NCBI RefSeq assembly: GCF_965227735.1
Contig: NZ_OZ245776.1
Span: 434,001-498,000, forward strand
Length of the DNA stretch: 64,000 nt
Reading direction: 5' to 3'
Source: Larkinella sp965227735
GTDB taxonomy: Bacteria; Bacteroidota; Bacteroidia; Cytophagales; Spirosomataceae
Shown here piece after piece: positions 1 through 7,362 of the stretch. The position numbers and the translations under genes were made by a program. Numbering within the stretch: position 1 is the first letter of the stretch; each line of letters starts with the position of its first letter. The notes under the pieces are model-generated. The model was not told the DNA's origin. It saw nothing but the letters and a program-made list of their open reading frames with translations, and searched no databases.

Positions 1-1896
1 AGCGGAATATCCGACGGCATTGGAACCGCGAAACAGCATTTGCAGGAGCATGTTCGGCATGGCCTCGCGGAACTTCTTCAACCGCGTCCACGGATTTTCG
101 TGCAAAAACCGCATGGCTACGTCGAACGTTGCGCCCCCCCAGACTTCCATCGAGAACAATTCCGGGTGGTTTTTGGCGAAACCTTCGGCCACATTCAGCA
201 GATCCTTCGTCCGCACCCGCGTTGCGAGCAGCGACTGGTGACCGTCGCGGAAGGTGGTGTCGGTATACAAAACCGGTTTCTGATCGCGCACCCATTCCAC
301 GAACTTATCGCGTCCGAGTTCTGTCAGGCGGTCTTTGTTTCCTTTCGGATAGTCGCCAAACCGGTCGAAAATCGGAATAATGGGTGTTCGAAATTTTTGG
401 GTAGGCCCTTTCGATCCCGGTTTCACTTTCACTTCCGGATTCCCATTGACGATCACATCTGCCAGGTAATTCAGCGCACGCGTCGAGCGGTCTTTCGGTT
501 TGCGGAGATCGAACAGTTCGGGGTGGTTTTCGATGAACGAAACCCGGGCGTCACCCGCCTGGAAAATGGGGTGATCGATTACATTCAGCAGGAACGGAAT
601 GTTGGTTTTTACCCCGCGAATCCGAAATTCGACCAACGCCCGTTTCAACCGCTGGGTAGCTCCCCGGAGCGTTCGGCCTCGGGCCGAAACCTTCACAATC
701 ATCGAATCGAAATACGGCGAAATTTTCACGCCGGGATACGAACTACCTTCGTCGAGCCGAATCCCAAAACCGGCCGCGTTGCGGTAGGCAATGATGGTGC
801 CGAAGTCGGGACGGAATCCATTGGCGGGGTCTTCTGTGGTAATCCGGCACTGGATGGCGTAACCGTTCAGCGGAATCTCGTCCTGGTGGTTGATGTAAAT
901 GCCGTTGTCCGACAATTTATACCCCATCGCAATCAGAATCTGTGTCCGGACCAGGTCAATCCCGGTTACTTCTTCCGTGATGGTGTGCTCGACCTGAATC
1001 CGCGGATTGACTTCGATGAAGTAGATATTTTCCTGTTTGTCGACCAGAAATTCCACCGTACCGGCATTGGAATAATTGGCCTGACGCCCGATTTTCAGGG
1101 CATATTCATACAGTTTATTTTTCGTTTGCTGTTTCAGTCCAAACGAGGGTGCCACTTCGACAACCTTCTGAAAACGACGTTGTACCGAGCAATCCCGTTC
1201 GTAGAGGTGGACAATATTTCCGTGCGTATCGCCCAGCAACTGCACTTCGATATGCTTGGGGTCGATGACGAATTTTTCCAGAAAAATGGTGTCATCCCCA
1301 AACGCATTCTTCGCTTCGTTGCGGGCTTCGTTGAAGGACTTTTCAAATTCACTTTCTTCCCGAACTACGCGCATGCCACGTCCTCCCCCACCGGCAACGG
1401 CTTTGATCATCACCGGAAAACCGATTCGTTTGGCTTCGGAAATCGCGACAGAGAAGTCTGATATATCGATCCGGCTGTCGGGAATCATCGGCACATCGGC
1501 TTTGGTTGCCAGGTTTTTGGCCCGGACTTTATCGCCCAGCGCTTCCATGGCTTCCGGCGTCGGCCCCACGAAAATAATGCCTTCTTCCCGACACCGGCGC
1601 GCCAGCGTCACGTTCTCCGACAAAAAGCCATAGCCCGGATGAATGGCATCGATTTTTTTGTGTTTCGCCAGCTTGATGATGCCTTCAATGTCCAGATAGG
1701 GTTTCAGCGGTTCGTCGTCGCGACCAATCTGGTAGGCTTCATCGGCTTTGTAACGGTGAAGTGAATACCGGTCTTCGTAGGTGTAAACGGCGACAGTAGT
1801 AATTCCTAACTCGGTAGCGGCCCGCATGATGCGGATGGCGATTTCGCCCCGGTTGGCGACGAGCAGGCGATTAATCGGGCGAATATAATCTTTCAT
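1..1896 (-). CDS. pyc: pyruvate carboxylase, N-terminal 632 residues (3' end outside window)
   Basis: The enzyme carboxylates pyruvate to oxaloacetate using ATP, bicarbonate and a biotin arm (anaplerosis, cytosol). The start is the ATG at 1896 (MKDYIRPINRLLVANRGEIA), and the frame stays open to base 1. Seen: the biotin carboxylase N-terminal fold with NRGEIA at residues 16-21; HPGYGFLSEN near 86-95; the ATP-grasp glycine loop KAVAGGGGRGM near 165-175; and the catalytic motif FIEVNPRIQVEHT further on. Around residue 540 the HMGL-like carboxyltransferase domain begins with DTTFRDGHQSL. A carboxyltransferase domain fused behind biotin carboxylase separates this from AccC of acetyl-CoA carboxylase. 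The rest of the transferase and the biotinyl domain lie beyond the left edge. No strong ribosome site is visible, as is usual in Bacteroidota. The long open frame on the opposite strand over the same bases is a shadow. Confidence 0.97.
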   Translation of the reverse strand, partial: MKDYIRPINRLLVANRGEIAIRIMRAATELGITTVAVYTYEDRYSLHRYKADEAYQIGRDDEPLKPYLDIEGIIKLAKHKKIDAIHPGYGFLSENVTLARRCREEGIIFVGPTPEAMEALGDKVRAKNLATKADVPMIPDSRIDISDFSVAISEAKRIGFPVMIKAVAGGGGRGMRVVREESEFEKSFNEARNEAKNAFGDDTIFLEKFVIDPKHIEVQLLGDTHGNIVHLYERDCSVQRRFQKVVEVAPSFGLKQQTKNKLYEYALKIGRQANYSNAGTVEFLVDKQENIYFIEVNPRIQVEHTITEEVTGIDLVRTQILIAMGYKLSDNGIYINHQDEIPLNGYAIQCRITTEDPANGFRPDFGTIIAYRNAAGFGIRLDEGSSYPGVKISPYFDSMIVKVSARGRTLRGATQRLKRALVEFRIRGVKTNIPFLLNVIDHPIFQAGDARVSFIENHPELFDLRKPKDRSTRALNYLADVIVNGNPEVKVKPGSKGPTQKFRTPIIPIFDRFGDYPKGNKDRLTELGRDKFVEWVRDQKPVLYTDTTFRDGHQSLLATRVRTKDLLNVAEGFAKNHPELFSMEVWGGATFDVAMRFLHENPWTRLKKFREAMPNMLLQMLFRGSNAVGYSA

Positions 1897-2122
1897 GGGT
1901 CCCAAAAAAATGCAGGATGGGGTTTCGAAACTGGTGAACAATGCAGCAAGTTTAGGGAAAAGTTTGTAAAAATCAGGTTTTACCGAAGGTTCATTGGAAA
2001 AGACTGGTTTTTCGCAAAATAATACAGATTTTTGTTTTTTACTCTTGGTAGCCGAACAGAAAGCTGACTAAGAGACAAGTTACTTGCCCTTAGGCAATGG
2101 CTATTTATTTTCATGTACTCCC

Positions 2123-2244
2123 GATAAAGATTTATCGTACGTATCCATAGACATACGCCTAAAATATAGATTAAAGTGTACATCATAGGCGTACATTCTA
2201 CCCTAAAAACATGTATTTTTACATAGAATCGTCTTAATCTATAT
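2123..2244. promoter_or_regulatory. AT-rich upstream region with nested inverted repeats
   Basis: The 387 bases between pyc and the DUF433 gene hold no convincing gene. They contain several perfect inverted repeats: GATAAA/TTTATC at 2123-2136; ATATAGATTAA at 2164-2174 with its complement at 2234-2244; TACGCCTA at 2154-2161 with TAGGCGTA at 2186-2193; and ATGTA/TACAT at 2211-2224. Toxin-antitoxin operons usually regulate themselves through palindromic operators, so these are candidate operators or leader structures for the downstream pair. That role is inferred. No exact TAnnTTTG element was found here. Confidence 0.35.
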
Positions 2245-2283
2245 GAATAAATGTAGGTTCAATAAATAAAACTTATATCATTT

Positions 2284-2520
2284 ATGACTTATTTATCAGA
2301 CCGGATTACCACTGACGAAAAGCTTTGCAACGGAAAACCAACGATTCGTGGTATGGGCATTACTGTTGCTACGGTTCTTGAGTTTTTGCTAGCTGGCGAC
2401 ACAAAAGAAGAAATTCTTGCTAACTATTCAATTCTTGAATCCGAAGATATTGATGCCTGTATTGAATTTACACTCAATATGGTCAATCACAATCTTACTG
2501 TCCGACGGCTTGCCGCCTAA
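2284..2520 (+). CDS. DUF433 family protein, probable antitoxin
   Basis: This 78-residue protein has the DUF433 signature: RITTDEKLCNGKPTIRGMGI at the start, then VATVLEFLLAGDTKEEIL and an acidic stretch ending SEDIDACIEF. DUF433 proteins are small winged-helix or HTH-like proteins that commonly sit directly upstream of PIN-like toxins (VapB45-like antitoxins). Here the stop codon is separated from the next start by only two bases, and the next gene encodes a DUF5615 PIN-like protein, so co-translation is expected. The antitoxin and autoregulator role is inferred from family and context. Length is normal for the family. Confidence 0.85.
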   Translation: MTYLSDRITTDEKLCNGKPTIRGMGITVATVLEFLLAGDTKEEILANYSILESEDIDACIEFTLNMVNHNLTVRRLAA

Positions 2521-2522
2521 GT

Positions 2523-2864
2523 ATGCATAAATACCTGATTGACGCCAATTTACCTGACCATTTCGCTCTTTGGGATTCCGATGACTATCTATATGTTAAA
2601 GATATTGATCCAATGTGGATCGATAGCGACATTTGGCATTATGCAGAAAAGAATCAACTCACAATCGTCACCAAAGACCGCGATTTTTACGACAGAATTT
2701 TACTAAAAACTCCTCCTCCAAAAGTTATTCACATCAGGTTTGGCAATATGAGAATGCGTGATTTTTACCAGACTATGCATTTGGTTTGGCACGAAACCTG
2801 CCAACTGAGCGAAACACATAAACTTGTATTAGTCCACCGAGATCGGTTAGAAGCCATAGAATGA
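2523..2864 (+). CDS. DUF5615 PIN-like protein, probable toxin nuclease
   Basis: This 113-residue protein begins MHKYLIDANLP, the typical start of DUF5615 (PIN-like, Mut7-C related) proteins, with an acidic residue in the first strand (D8). The second conserved acidic cluster is VTKDRDFYDR near residues 49-58. Relatives are predicted metal-dependent ribonuclease toxins paired with DUF433 antitoxins. It follows the DUF433 gene by two bases. RNase activity is inferred from family; only the acidic motifs and gene pairing are visible. The gene ends at 2864, and the overlapping ORF that starts at its stop codon looks spurious. Confidence 0.85.
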   Translation: MHKYLIDANLPDHFALWDSDDYLYVKDIDPMWIDSDIWHYAEKNQLTIVTKDRDFYDRILLKTPPPKVIHIRFGNMRMRDFYQTMHLVWHETCQLSETHKLVLVHRDRLEAIE

Positions 2865-3053
2865 TTTCTCGATGCCTTTATTTCATTAGAAACAACCAAA
2901 AACTGAGGAGAGACAATAATCTTTTTCGTGATGACTTTACTAAGTCGATAGCGTTCAAATTCTTCAAAAACCACTCACTCACTATTTCCGTTTACCGACC
3001 GCCGTGGCTTCAAATTTGTCAGGGTTTAGTGATACCATCCTACCCTTACTTTC

Positions 3054-3305
3054 ATGTGGCTTTACATCTCCCTGTTGTCGTCGCACGGCGAGAAGTTCAC
3101 GGTTAAGCTCTACTCAGTGGAGATCGACCATCAAATGGAACTCGTCAATCAATTGTATACTGCTGGTTTTCAAATGACTTCGGCGTTTTTAATCGATCGG
3201 GAAGGAAAACGGACCGATTTGCCGCTGGAAGCGTTCGACGGTGCGCCCATGGCTGCGAATCTACAGGAATTGAAACTGGCGTATTTGCAGATTTTAAGTA
3301 CCTAA
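3054..3305 (+). CDS. hypothetical protein, 83 residues
   Basis: I do not recognise this protein. It starts MWLYISLLSS and contains a soluble-looking middle (KLYSVEIDHQMELVNQLYTAGFQMTSAFLIDREGKRT) with sensible codon use and alternating strands and helices, so it is probably real. There is no signal peptide, membrane segment or metal motif. It ends just ahead of a strong hairpin that also closes the convergent MATE gene. The start is uncertain because no ribosome site is visible upstream of the ATG. It lies 190 bases after the toxin-antitoxin pair, with no sign that it belongs to it. Confidence 0.55.
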   Translation: MWLYISLLSSHGEKFTVKLYSVEIDHQMELVNQLYTAGFQMTSAFLIDREGKRTDLPLEAFDGAPMAANLQELKLAYLQILST

Positions 3306-3322
3306 TGGAATAAAGTGAAGGC

Positions 3323-3355
3323 CGGTCGGCGGTTTTCAGCAAAAACCGCCGACCG
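3323..3355. terminator. hairpin between convergent genes, probable bidirectional terminator
   Basis: A perfect 14-bp stem (CGGTCGGCGGTTTT against AAAACCGCCGACCG) with a 5-base loop lies between the stops of the small protein gene and the MATE gene. The arms themselves contain the T and A runs, so it could terminate transcription from either side. A long U-tract beyond the stem is absent. Confidence 0.6.
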
Positions 3356-3362
3356 AATCCTG

Positions 3363-4748
3363 TTACACCTTCACCAATTTCCAGCGTCCCCGCCGGAAAA
3401 CCAAAACCGCAATCACCGCCAGCAACGATTCACTGAAGGCTACCGACCAGAACACGCCCTCCGGCCCCCAGTCAAACGTATTCGCCAGCAGATACGCCAG
3501 TGGTATTTCGATCACCCAGAAACAGACCACGTTGATGAGCGTTGGCGTTCGGGTGTCCCCGGCTCCGTTCAATGCCTGGCTGATGACCATGCCGTAGGCG
3601 AAAAAAACGTAACCCAGACAGAAAATCCGCAGACACTGCACCGCAATCTCCACCACCTTCGGGTCGCGGTTGAACAGGCCGACAATTTCGCTGGCACCGG
3701 TGTAGAACAATATACCGACCCCCAGCAAAAACAGCATGTTACAGAAAGCCGCCCGCCAGGCCGAGGTTTCGGCCCGCTCAGGTTGCCCCGCGCCGAGGTT
3801 CTGACCCACGAGTGTTGCGGATGCGTTCGCCATGCCCCACGACGGCATGATCGTGAAAATCATGATCCGGATGGCAATCGTATAGCCCGCAACGACATCA
3901 CTCCCGAACGTCGAGAGGATCCGCGTCAGGAAAACCCAGCTCGCCGAACCCACCAGAAACTGCGCCGTTCCGCCCGCAGCGATGCCCAGCAGGTTGCGGA
4001 TGATGCCGGTATGCGGGCGAAAATCCGTGGCCGCAACCTGAACGATGCGCCCATTGCGCATCAGACTATACAATTGGTAAACCGCCCCCGCCGAGCGGCC
4101 GATCGTGGTGGCAATGGCCGAACCGACCACGCCCATCTCAGGAATCGGCCCCCAGCCAAAGATAAAAATGGGACAGAGTGCCATGTTGAGCCCGTTGGCA
4201 ATCCAGAGCGACCGCATGGCCGTGGAAGCTTCCCCCGCGCCCCGCAAACACCCACTCAGGGTATACAGCAGAATAATGGCAGGAGAACTGGCGAAAATCA
4301 GCCGTGTAAAACCGGAGCCATTGGCAATGAGTTGCTCGTTGCCGCCCATCAGCCGCAGAATGTCCTCGGCAAAAACCGCCCCCGGAATGCCGATGATCAG
4401 GGCAATTCCGATGGAAACGAGGATCACCTGCGCCACCGACTTACCGGCTTCGCGCGCATTGCCCTCGCCGACGCGCCGGGACACCAGGGCCGTAGCGGCC
4501 GTACTCAAGCCAATGGCGATGGAATAAACAATGGTCAGAACCGACTCGGTCAGGCCAACGGTGGCGACGGCTTCCGTACTGATTTTGGCGACAAAAAAGA
4601 CGTCGACGACCGCAAAAAGGGACTCCATCACCATTTCCAGCACCATCGGAACCGACAGCATGAAAATGGCCCGGTTGATGCTACCGGAGGTATAGTGATT
4701 TTCTGTACCGCGCAAAGCGGCTAGTAACAGGCGAAAAAATTTCGTCAT
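3363..4748 (-). CDS. MATE family multidrug/toxin efflux transporter
   Basis: This 461-residue inner-membrane protein has about twelve predicted membrane segments and typical MATE sequence: an N-terminal helix FMLSVPMVLEMVMESLFAVVDVFF, GLTESVLTIVYSIAIGLSTAATALVSRR in the first half, and the matching ATLVGQNLGAGQPERA in the second half. MATE proteins export cationic drugs or metabolites in exchange for Na+ or H+. The length is normal. The start ATG at 4748 lies about 160 bases downstream of an exact TAnnTTTG promoter element. The leader between them carries a six-codon ORF. The gene is divergent from hflX. The substrate cannot be told from sequence. Confidence 0.93.
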   Translation of the reverse strand: MTKFFRLLLAALRGTENHYTSGSINRAIFMLSVPMVLEMVMESLFAVVDVFFVAKISTEAVATVGLTESVLTIVYSIAIGLSTAATALVSRRVGEGNAREAGKSVAQVILVSIGIALIIGIPGAVFAEDILRLMGGNEQLIANGSGFTRLIFASSPAIILLYTLSGCLRGAGEASTAMRSLWIANGLNMALCPIFIFGWGPIPEMGVVGSAIATTIGRSAGAVYQLYSLMRNGRIVQVAATDFRPHTGIIRNLLGIAAGGTAQFLVGSASWVFLTRILSTFGSDVVAGYTIAIRIMIFTIMPSWGMANASATLVGQNLGAGQPERAETSAWRAAFCNMLFLLGVGILFYTGASEIVGLFNRDPKVVEIAVQCLRIFCLGYVFFAYGMVISQALNGAGDTRTPTLINVVCFWVIEIPLAYLLANTFDWGPEGVFWSVAFSESLLAVIAVLVFRRGRWKLVKV

Positions 4749-4863
4749 GAGTGAAAACAGGAAACAGGCGACATAATCGCCGGGTAATACACAGCTTGAA
4801 TAAGGAAATGTCAGATCGTCGGTCGGTCAGACAGGACGATTGAAGGAGACGTGGAGGGGACCC

Positions 4864-4884
4864 TTAGCGGGTGAGGGTGTTCAT
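4864..4884 (-). CDS. candidate leader peptide MNTLTR upstream of the MATE gene
   Basis: An ATG 22 bases downstream of the -7 element opens a six-codon frame, MNTLTR, ending in TAA. Both it and the hflX leader ORF have GCCC directly before ATGAAC and lie at nearly the same distance from their promoters. Short leader ORFs ahead of drug-efflux genes can act as translation sensors. Nothing beyond position and geometry supports translation here, and a six-codon ORF can easily arise by chance. Confidence 0.25.
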   Translation of the reverse strand: MNTLTR

Positions 4885-4905
4885 GGGCTTTTCGCTTTGA
4901 GACTG

Positions 4906-4913
4906 CAAATGTA
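4906..4913 (-). promoter_or_regulatory. promoter -7 element for the MATE gene
   Basis: Read on the minus strand this is TACATTTG, an exact match to the Bacteroidota -7 consensus TAnnTTTG. A TTTG-like -33 element (inside TTTTTTGG) lies about 15 bases upstream. It directs transcription toward the MATE gene through a leader of roughly 150 bases. Confidence 0.6.
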
Positions 4914-4978
4914 CAGAAAGATTTTAGCCAAAAAAGAAAGTTTCAGGAAAGTGTATTATTTTTTTGAGAATAAAAGCG

Positions 4979-4986
4979 TAACTTTG
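4979..4986 (+). promoter_or_regulatory. promoter -7 element for hflX
   Basis: TAACTTTG matches the Bacteroidota -7 consensus TAnnTTTG exactly and is preceded by a T-rich stretch. The predicted transcript has a leader of about 190 bases before the hflX start, unusually long, and it contains a short ORF. Confidence 0.65.
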
Positions 4987-5009
4987 TACCGCTTAAAGGT
5001 AGTACGCCC

Positions 5010-5051
5010 ATGAACATTGTTGCCGATTTCGGCCCCTTCCGCTTCCGCTAA
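5010..5051 (+). CDS. candidate 13-residue leader peptide upstream of hflX
   Basis: The ATG 24 bases after the -7 element opens a 13-codon frame, MNIVADFGPFRFR, followed by TAA. AAAGG lies upstream of the ATG as a possible weak ribosome site. The peptide ends Arg-Phe-Arg, the basic-X-basic pattern known from macrolide-dependent ribosome arrest (for example the Arg-Leu-Arg of ErmDL). Directly after the stop, AACCGT (5053-5058) can pair with ACGGTT (5070-5075), and GGTT/AACC (5102-5113) gives an alternative partner. HflX rescues stalled ribosomes, so a stalling leader would make regulatory sense. Translation and stalling are inferred. Confidence 0.4.
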   Translation: MNIVADFGPFRFR

Positions 5052-5182
5052 AAACCGTTTGTGTATTCCACGGTTATATTCTTTATTCTCACGTAATTTA
5101 AGGTTATTGAACCCGGGATCGGCGATTGATGCGTCGAATCGGTGCTGTGATCCGTTCAGTACCTTCCTAACTAGTTTCCTCT

Positions 5183-6451
5183 ATGATTGAAAATCACAAA
5201 CAGCCCGAAACTGCGGTGCTGGTGGCCCTGGTAACGCAGAAGCAGTCGGCCGAAAAAACCCAGGAATACCTGGACGAACTGGCCTTTCTGGCCCAGACGC
5301 TGGGTGTCATTACCGTCAAATCGTTTATCCAGAAACTCGACCAGCCCGATACCCGAACGTATGTGGGGAAAGGGAAGCTGGAAGAGATTCGCACGTTCGT
5401 GATTGACAACCCGGTCGATATGGTCATTTTTGACGATGATTTGAAGCCCTCGCAGGTTCGAAACCTGGAAGCGGCTTTTACTGACGTCAAGGTGCTGGAC
5501 CGAAGTCTGTTGATTCTGGACATCTTCGCGATGCGGGCGCAAACCGCCCAGTCGAAATTGCAGGTTGAACTCGCTCAGTATCAATACATGTACCCCCGTC
5601 TGACCCGGATGTGGACCCACTTAAGCCGGATGAAAGCCGGGGTGGGAACGCGGGGTCCGGGTGAAAAGGAACTCGAAACCGACCGCCGGATTGTGCAGGA
5701 TCGGATCGCGTTTTTGAAGGAAAAGCTGGAAAAAATTGATAAACAGAGCTACACCCGGCGCAAGGAACGGGACCGGCTGGTGCGGGTTTCGCTGGTGGGC
5801 TACACCAACGTGGGCAAGTCGACGCTGATGCGGACGCTCGCCAAAGTGGAGGTGTTTGCCGAAAACAAGCTGTTCGCTACGGTCGATTCCACGGTTCGCA
5901 AGGTCGTGCTGGGCAACATCCCGTTTCTGCTGACGGACACCGTCGGTTTCATCCGCAAATTGCCTACAACGCTGGTCGAAGCCTTCAAATCGACACTCGA
6001 TGAGGTGCGCGAAGCCGATATTTTGTTGCATGTCGTGGATGTTTCCCATCCGTCGTTCGAAGAACACATCGGGATCGTCAACGATATTTTGACGGAAATC
6101 GGCGTCGGCGGTCCGGCGGGCGAGAAGCCAACGGTACTGGTTTTCAACAAAATAGATCAGTTTGAACCCCGCGACGAGTGGATGCACCAGGAGGACGATT
6201 TTGACGACGATCTGCCGGTGGCGATTCGGAAGCAAACCGCCCTCGATTATTTAAAAAAGACGTATTTAACGCAAAAAGCGGAGCATGTTGTTTTCATCTC
6301 GGCCGAGACCCGCGAGAACATTGAAGAGCTGCGTAACCTGCTGTATGCCATGGTGAAAGAGAAGCACTACGCCATCTACCCCAACTGGCTGGAGGTGCCG
6401 CTGGGCAACTGGGCCGAGGAGACTGATGATACCGGTAATTTTGGTAAATAA
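5183..6451 (+). CDS. hflX: GTPase HflX, ribosome-splitting factor
   Basis: This 422-residue OBG-HflX family GTPase binds the 50S side of stalled or stressed ribosomes and splits them. The N-terminal HflX domain carries TYVGKGKLEEI near residues 59-69 and the glycine-rich TRGPGEKELETDRR near 156-169, followed by a coiled-coil hairpin. The G domain has the P-loop GYTNVGKST at 206-214, DTVGF near 252-256 and NKID further on. The C-terminal extension is acidic. It is transcribed from the promoter at 4979 and is the last gene before a strong terminator. The 190-base leader with a short ORF suggests translational or attenuation control. Confidence 0.96.
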   Translation: MIENHKQPETAVLVALVTQKQSAEKTQEYLDELAFLAQTLGVITVKSFIQKLDQPDTRTYVGKGKLEEIRTFVIDNPVDMVIFDDDLKPSQVRNLEAAFTDVKVLDRSLLILDIFAMRAQTAQSKLQVELAQYQYMYPRLTRMWTHLSRMKAGVGTRGPGEKELETDRRIVQDRIAFLKEKLEKIDKQSYTRRKERDRLVRVSLVGYTNVGKSTLMRTLAKVEVFAENKLFATVDSTVRKVVLGNIPFLLTDTVGFIRKLPTTLVEAFKSTLDEVREADILLHVVDVSHPSFEEHIGIVNDILTEIGVGGPAGEKPTVLVFNKIDQFEPRDEWMHQEDDFDDDLPVAIRKQTALDYLKKTYLTQKAEHVVFISAETRENIEELRNLLYAMVKEKHYAIYPNWLEVPLGNWAEETDDTGNFGK

Positions 6452-6490
6452 CAGATTTCTAAGCATTTTTGCGTATAATACCCTAAATCA

Positions 6491-6525
6491 AACCTGGAAG
6501 GTTCGAAAAACCTTCCAGGTTTTTT
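6491..6525 (+). terminator. Rho-independent terminator after hflX
   Basis: A perfect 13-bp stem (AACCTGGAAGGTT / AACCTTCCAGGTT) with a short loop is followed by a T run. It closes the hflX transcript and lies three bases before the tRNA-Arg gene. Confidence 0.9.
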
Positions 6526-6527
6526 CT

Positions 6528-6599
6528 GGTCTCATAGTTCAACGGATAGAATAGAAGTTTCCTAAACTTTAGATCTGGGTTCGATTCCCGGTGGGACCA
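6528..6599 (+). tRNA. tRNA-Arg, anticodon CCT
   Basis: A complete cloverleaf can be folded by hand. The acceptor stem is GGTCTCA with TGGGACC; the D stem is GTTC/GAAT; the anticodon stem is GAAGT/ACTTT around loop TTCCTAA (anticodon CCT, reads AGG); the T arm is CTGGG-TTCGATT-CCCGG. The discriminator base is A, and CCA is not encoded. The gene is 72 bases long. Arginine tRNAs are common integration sites, and accessory genes including a recombinase follow. Confidence 0.95.
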
Positions 6600-6689
6600 C
6601 TTTTTACCTACTTAATAGGCTAACTATCAACTAGTTAGTCTATTTCTTTTCAACACGTTGACGATATGGTTGACGCAAATTCCGGGGGT

Positions 6690-6860
6690 TTATACATCCA
6701 TATTTACGCCTTTGCTCCTGGTGATCTTGTGATTTCTGACACTTTTTGCAATTAAATCGCGTACCGCATCGGATACGCTAATCTCGCGCTCATCACACGC
6801 GGCCACAAATTCAGCTTTCAGTTTGCTGCTAATTTTCAGATCTAATCGGCTGTCTTTCAT
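6690..6860 (-). CDS. small ribbon-helix-helix (Arc/CopG-like) DNA-binding protein
   Basis: A 56-residue protein starts with ATG at 6860. It begins MKDSRLDLKISSKLKAEF and continues with EREISVSDAVRDLI, the basic strand-helix-helix pattern of RHH repressors. Such proteins bind operators as dimers and often control plasmid, toxin or mobile-element genes. It lies between tRNA-Arg and a block of interleaved inverted repeats immediately upstream of its own start, which could be its operator. No toxin gene is adjacent. Identification rests on fold pattern only. Confidence 0.65.
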   Translation of the reverse strand: MKDSRLDLKISSKLKAEFVAACDEREISVSDAVRDLIAKSVRNHKITRSKGVNMDV

Positions 6861-6940
6861 ACTGGTTATAGTGATATGGTTTGCTAATAAAGATAGCGAA
6901 TTTTACGGATAATGTACGTATAAATCAGCGAGTTAAATGT

Positions 6941-7000
6941 ACGGACGTTTACCGTATCGCTCTATAACAAATCTTGAACGTCCGTTTAACATTTGTTATA
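6941..7000. repeat. two interleaved perfect inverted repeats
   Basis: ACGGACGTT (6941-6949) pairs with AACGTCCGT (6977-6985), and TATAACAAAT (6963-6972) pairs with ATTTGTTATA (6991-7000). The arms are interleaved in the order A-B-A'-B', the layout of an H-type pseudoknot in RNA or of overlapping operator or recombination sites in DNA. The direct repeat GTACTTTT follows at 7004 and 7015. The block sits between the divergent RHH gene and the lipoprotein and recombinase genes. Confidence 0.6.
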
Positions 7001-7095
7001 GATGTACTTTTTGCGTACTTTTAAGTAGCCAAACCGCACAGCCAGAAATGCGAAAGAGGCATGAATGAATTGGCTTCTAATGCTGCGCCATCGGC

Positions 7096-7353
7096 ATGAC
7101 GGGCCTTGCAAAGAAAAAACTACTAGTGGTTGCTGTTGTCATTACGGCCGGTCTGATTCAGTCCTGTACCAAAAGTCATGGACAATCTCAGAACGTTATA
7201 CCTGAGGTTGTCACTATTAAGCATGTGGCGTTAAGCCATAAAGAGATAAACCGAAGAATTGCTATCGAGTATAACAGGAACTATAGGCTGGTAAGCTCTA
7301 TTACTTCCTGCTACGAACAGAGTTGCATCACAACCTTGGTATTTAAAAAGTAG
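7096..7353 (+). CDS. small putative lipoprotein
   Basis: This 85-residue protein has a basic start (MTGLAKKK), a hydrophobic stretch and a lipobox-like GLIQSC with the candidate lipidated Cys near residue 24. The mature part is about 60 residues with two further Cys (SCYEQSC), which could form a disulfide. I do not recognise a family. It ends 9 bases before the serine recombinase start, so the two may be co-transcribed. The start is the only reasonable ATG. Confidence 0.6.
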   Translation: MTGLAKKKLLVVAVVITAGLIQSCTKSHGQSQNVIPEVVTIKHVALSHKEINRRIAIEYNRNYRLVSSITSCYEQSCITTLVFKK

Positions 7354-7362
7354 GCTAAAACT

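Noticed and set aside
40..1461. Long plus-strand ORF of 473 codons
   Set aside because: It is antisense to pyruvate carboxylase, whose motifs are unmistakable on the minus strand.
1980..2186. Minus-strand 68-codon ORF in the gap before the DUF433 gene
   Set aside because: AT-rich sequence with no protein character, overlapping several palindromes.
2861..3106. ORF overlapping the DUF5615 stop by ATGA
   Set aside because: The translation looks random, and it overlaps the more plausible gene starting at 3054.
3315..4724. Plus-strand ORF of 469 codons
   Set aside because: Antisense shadow of the MATE transporter; low-complexity Arg/His/Gln-rich translation.
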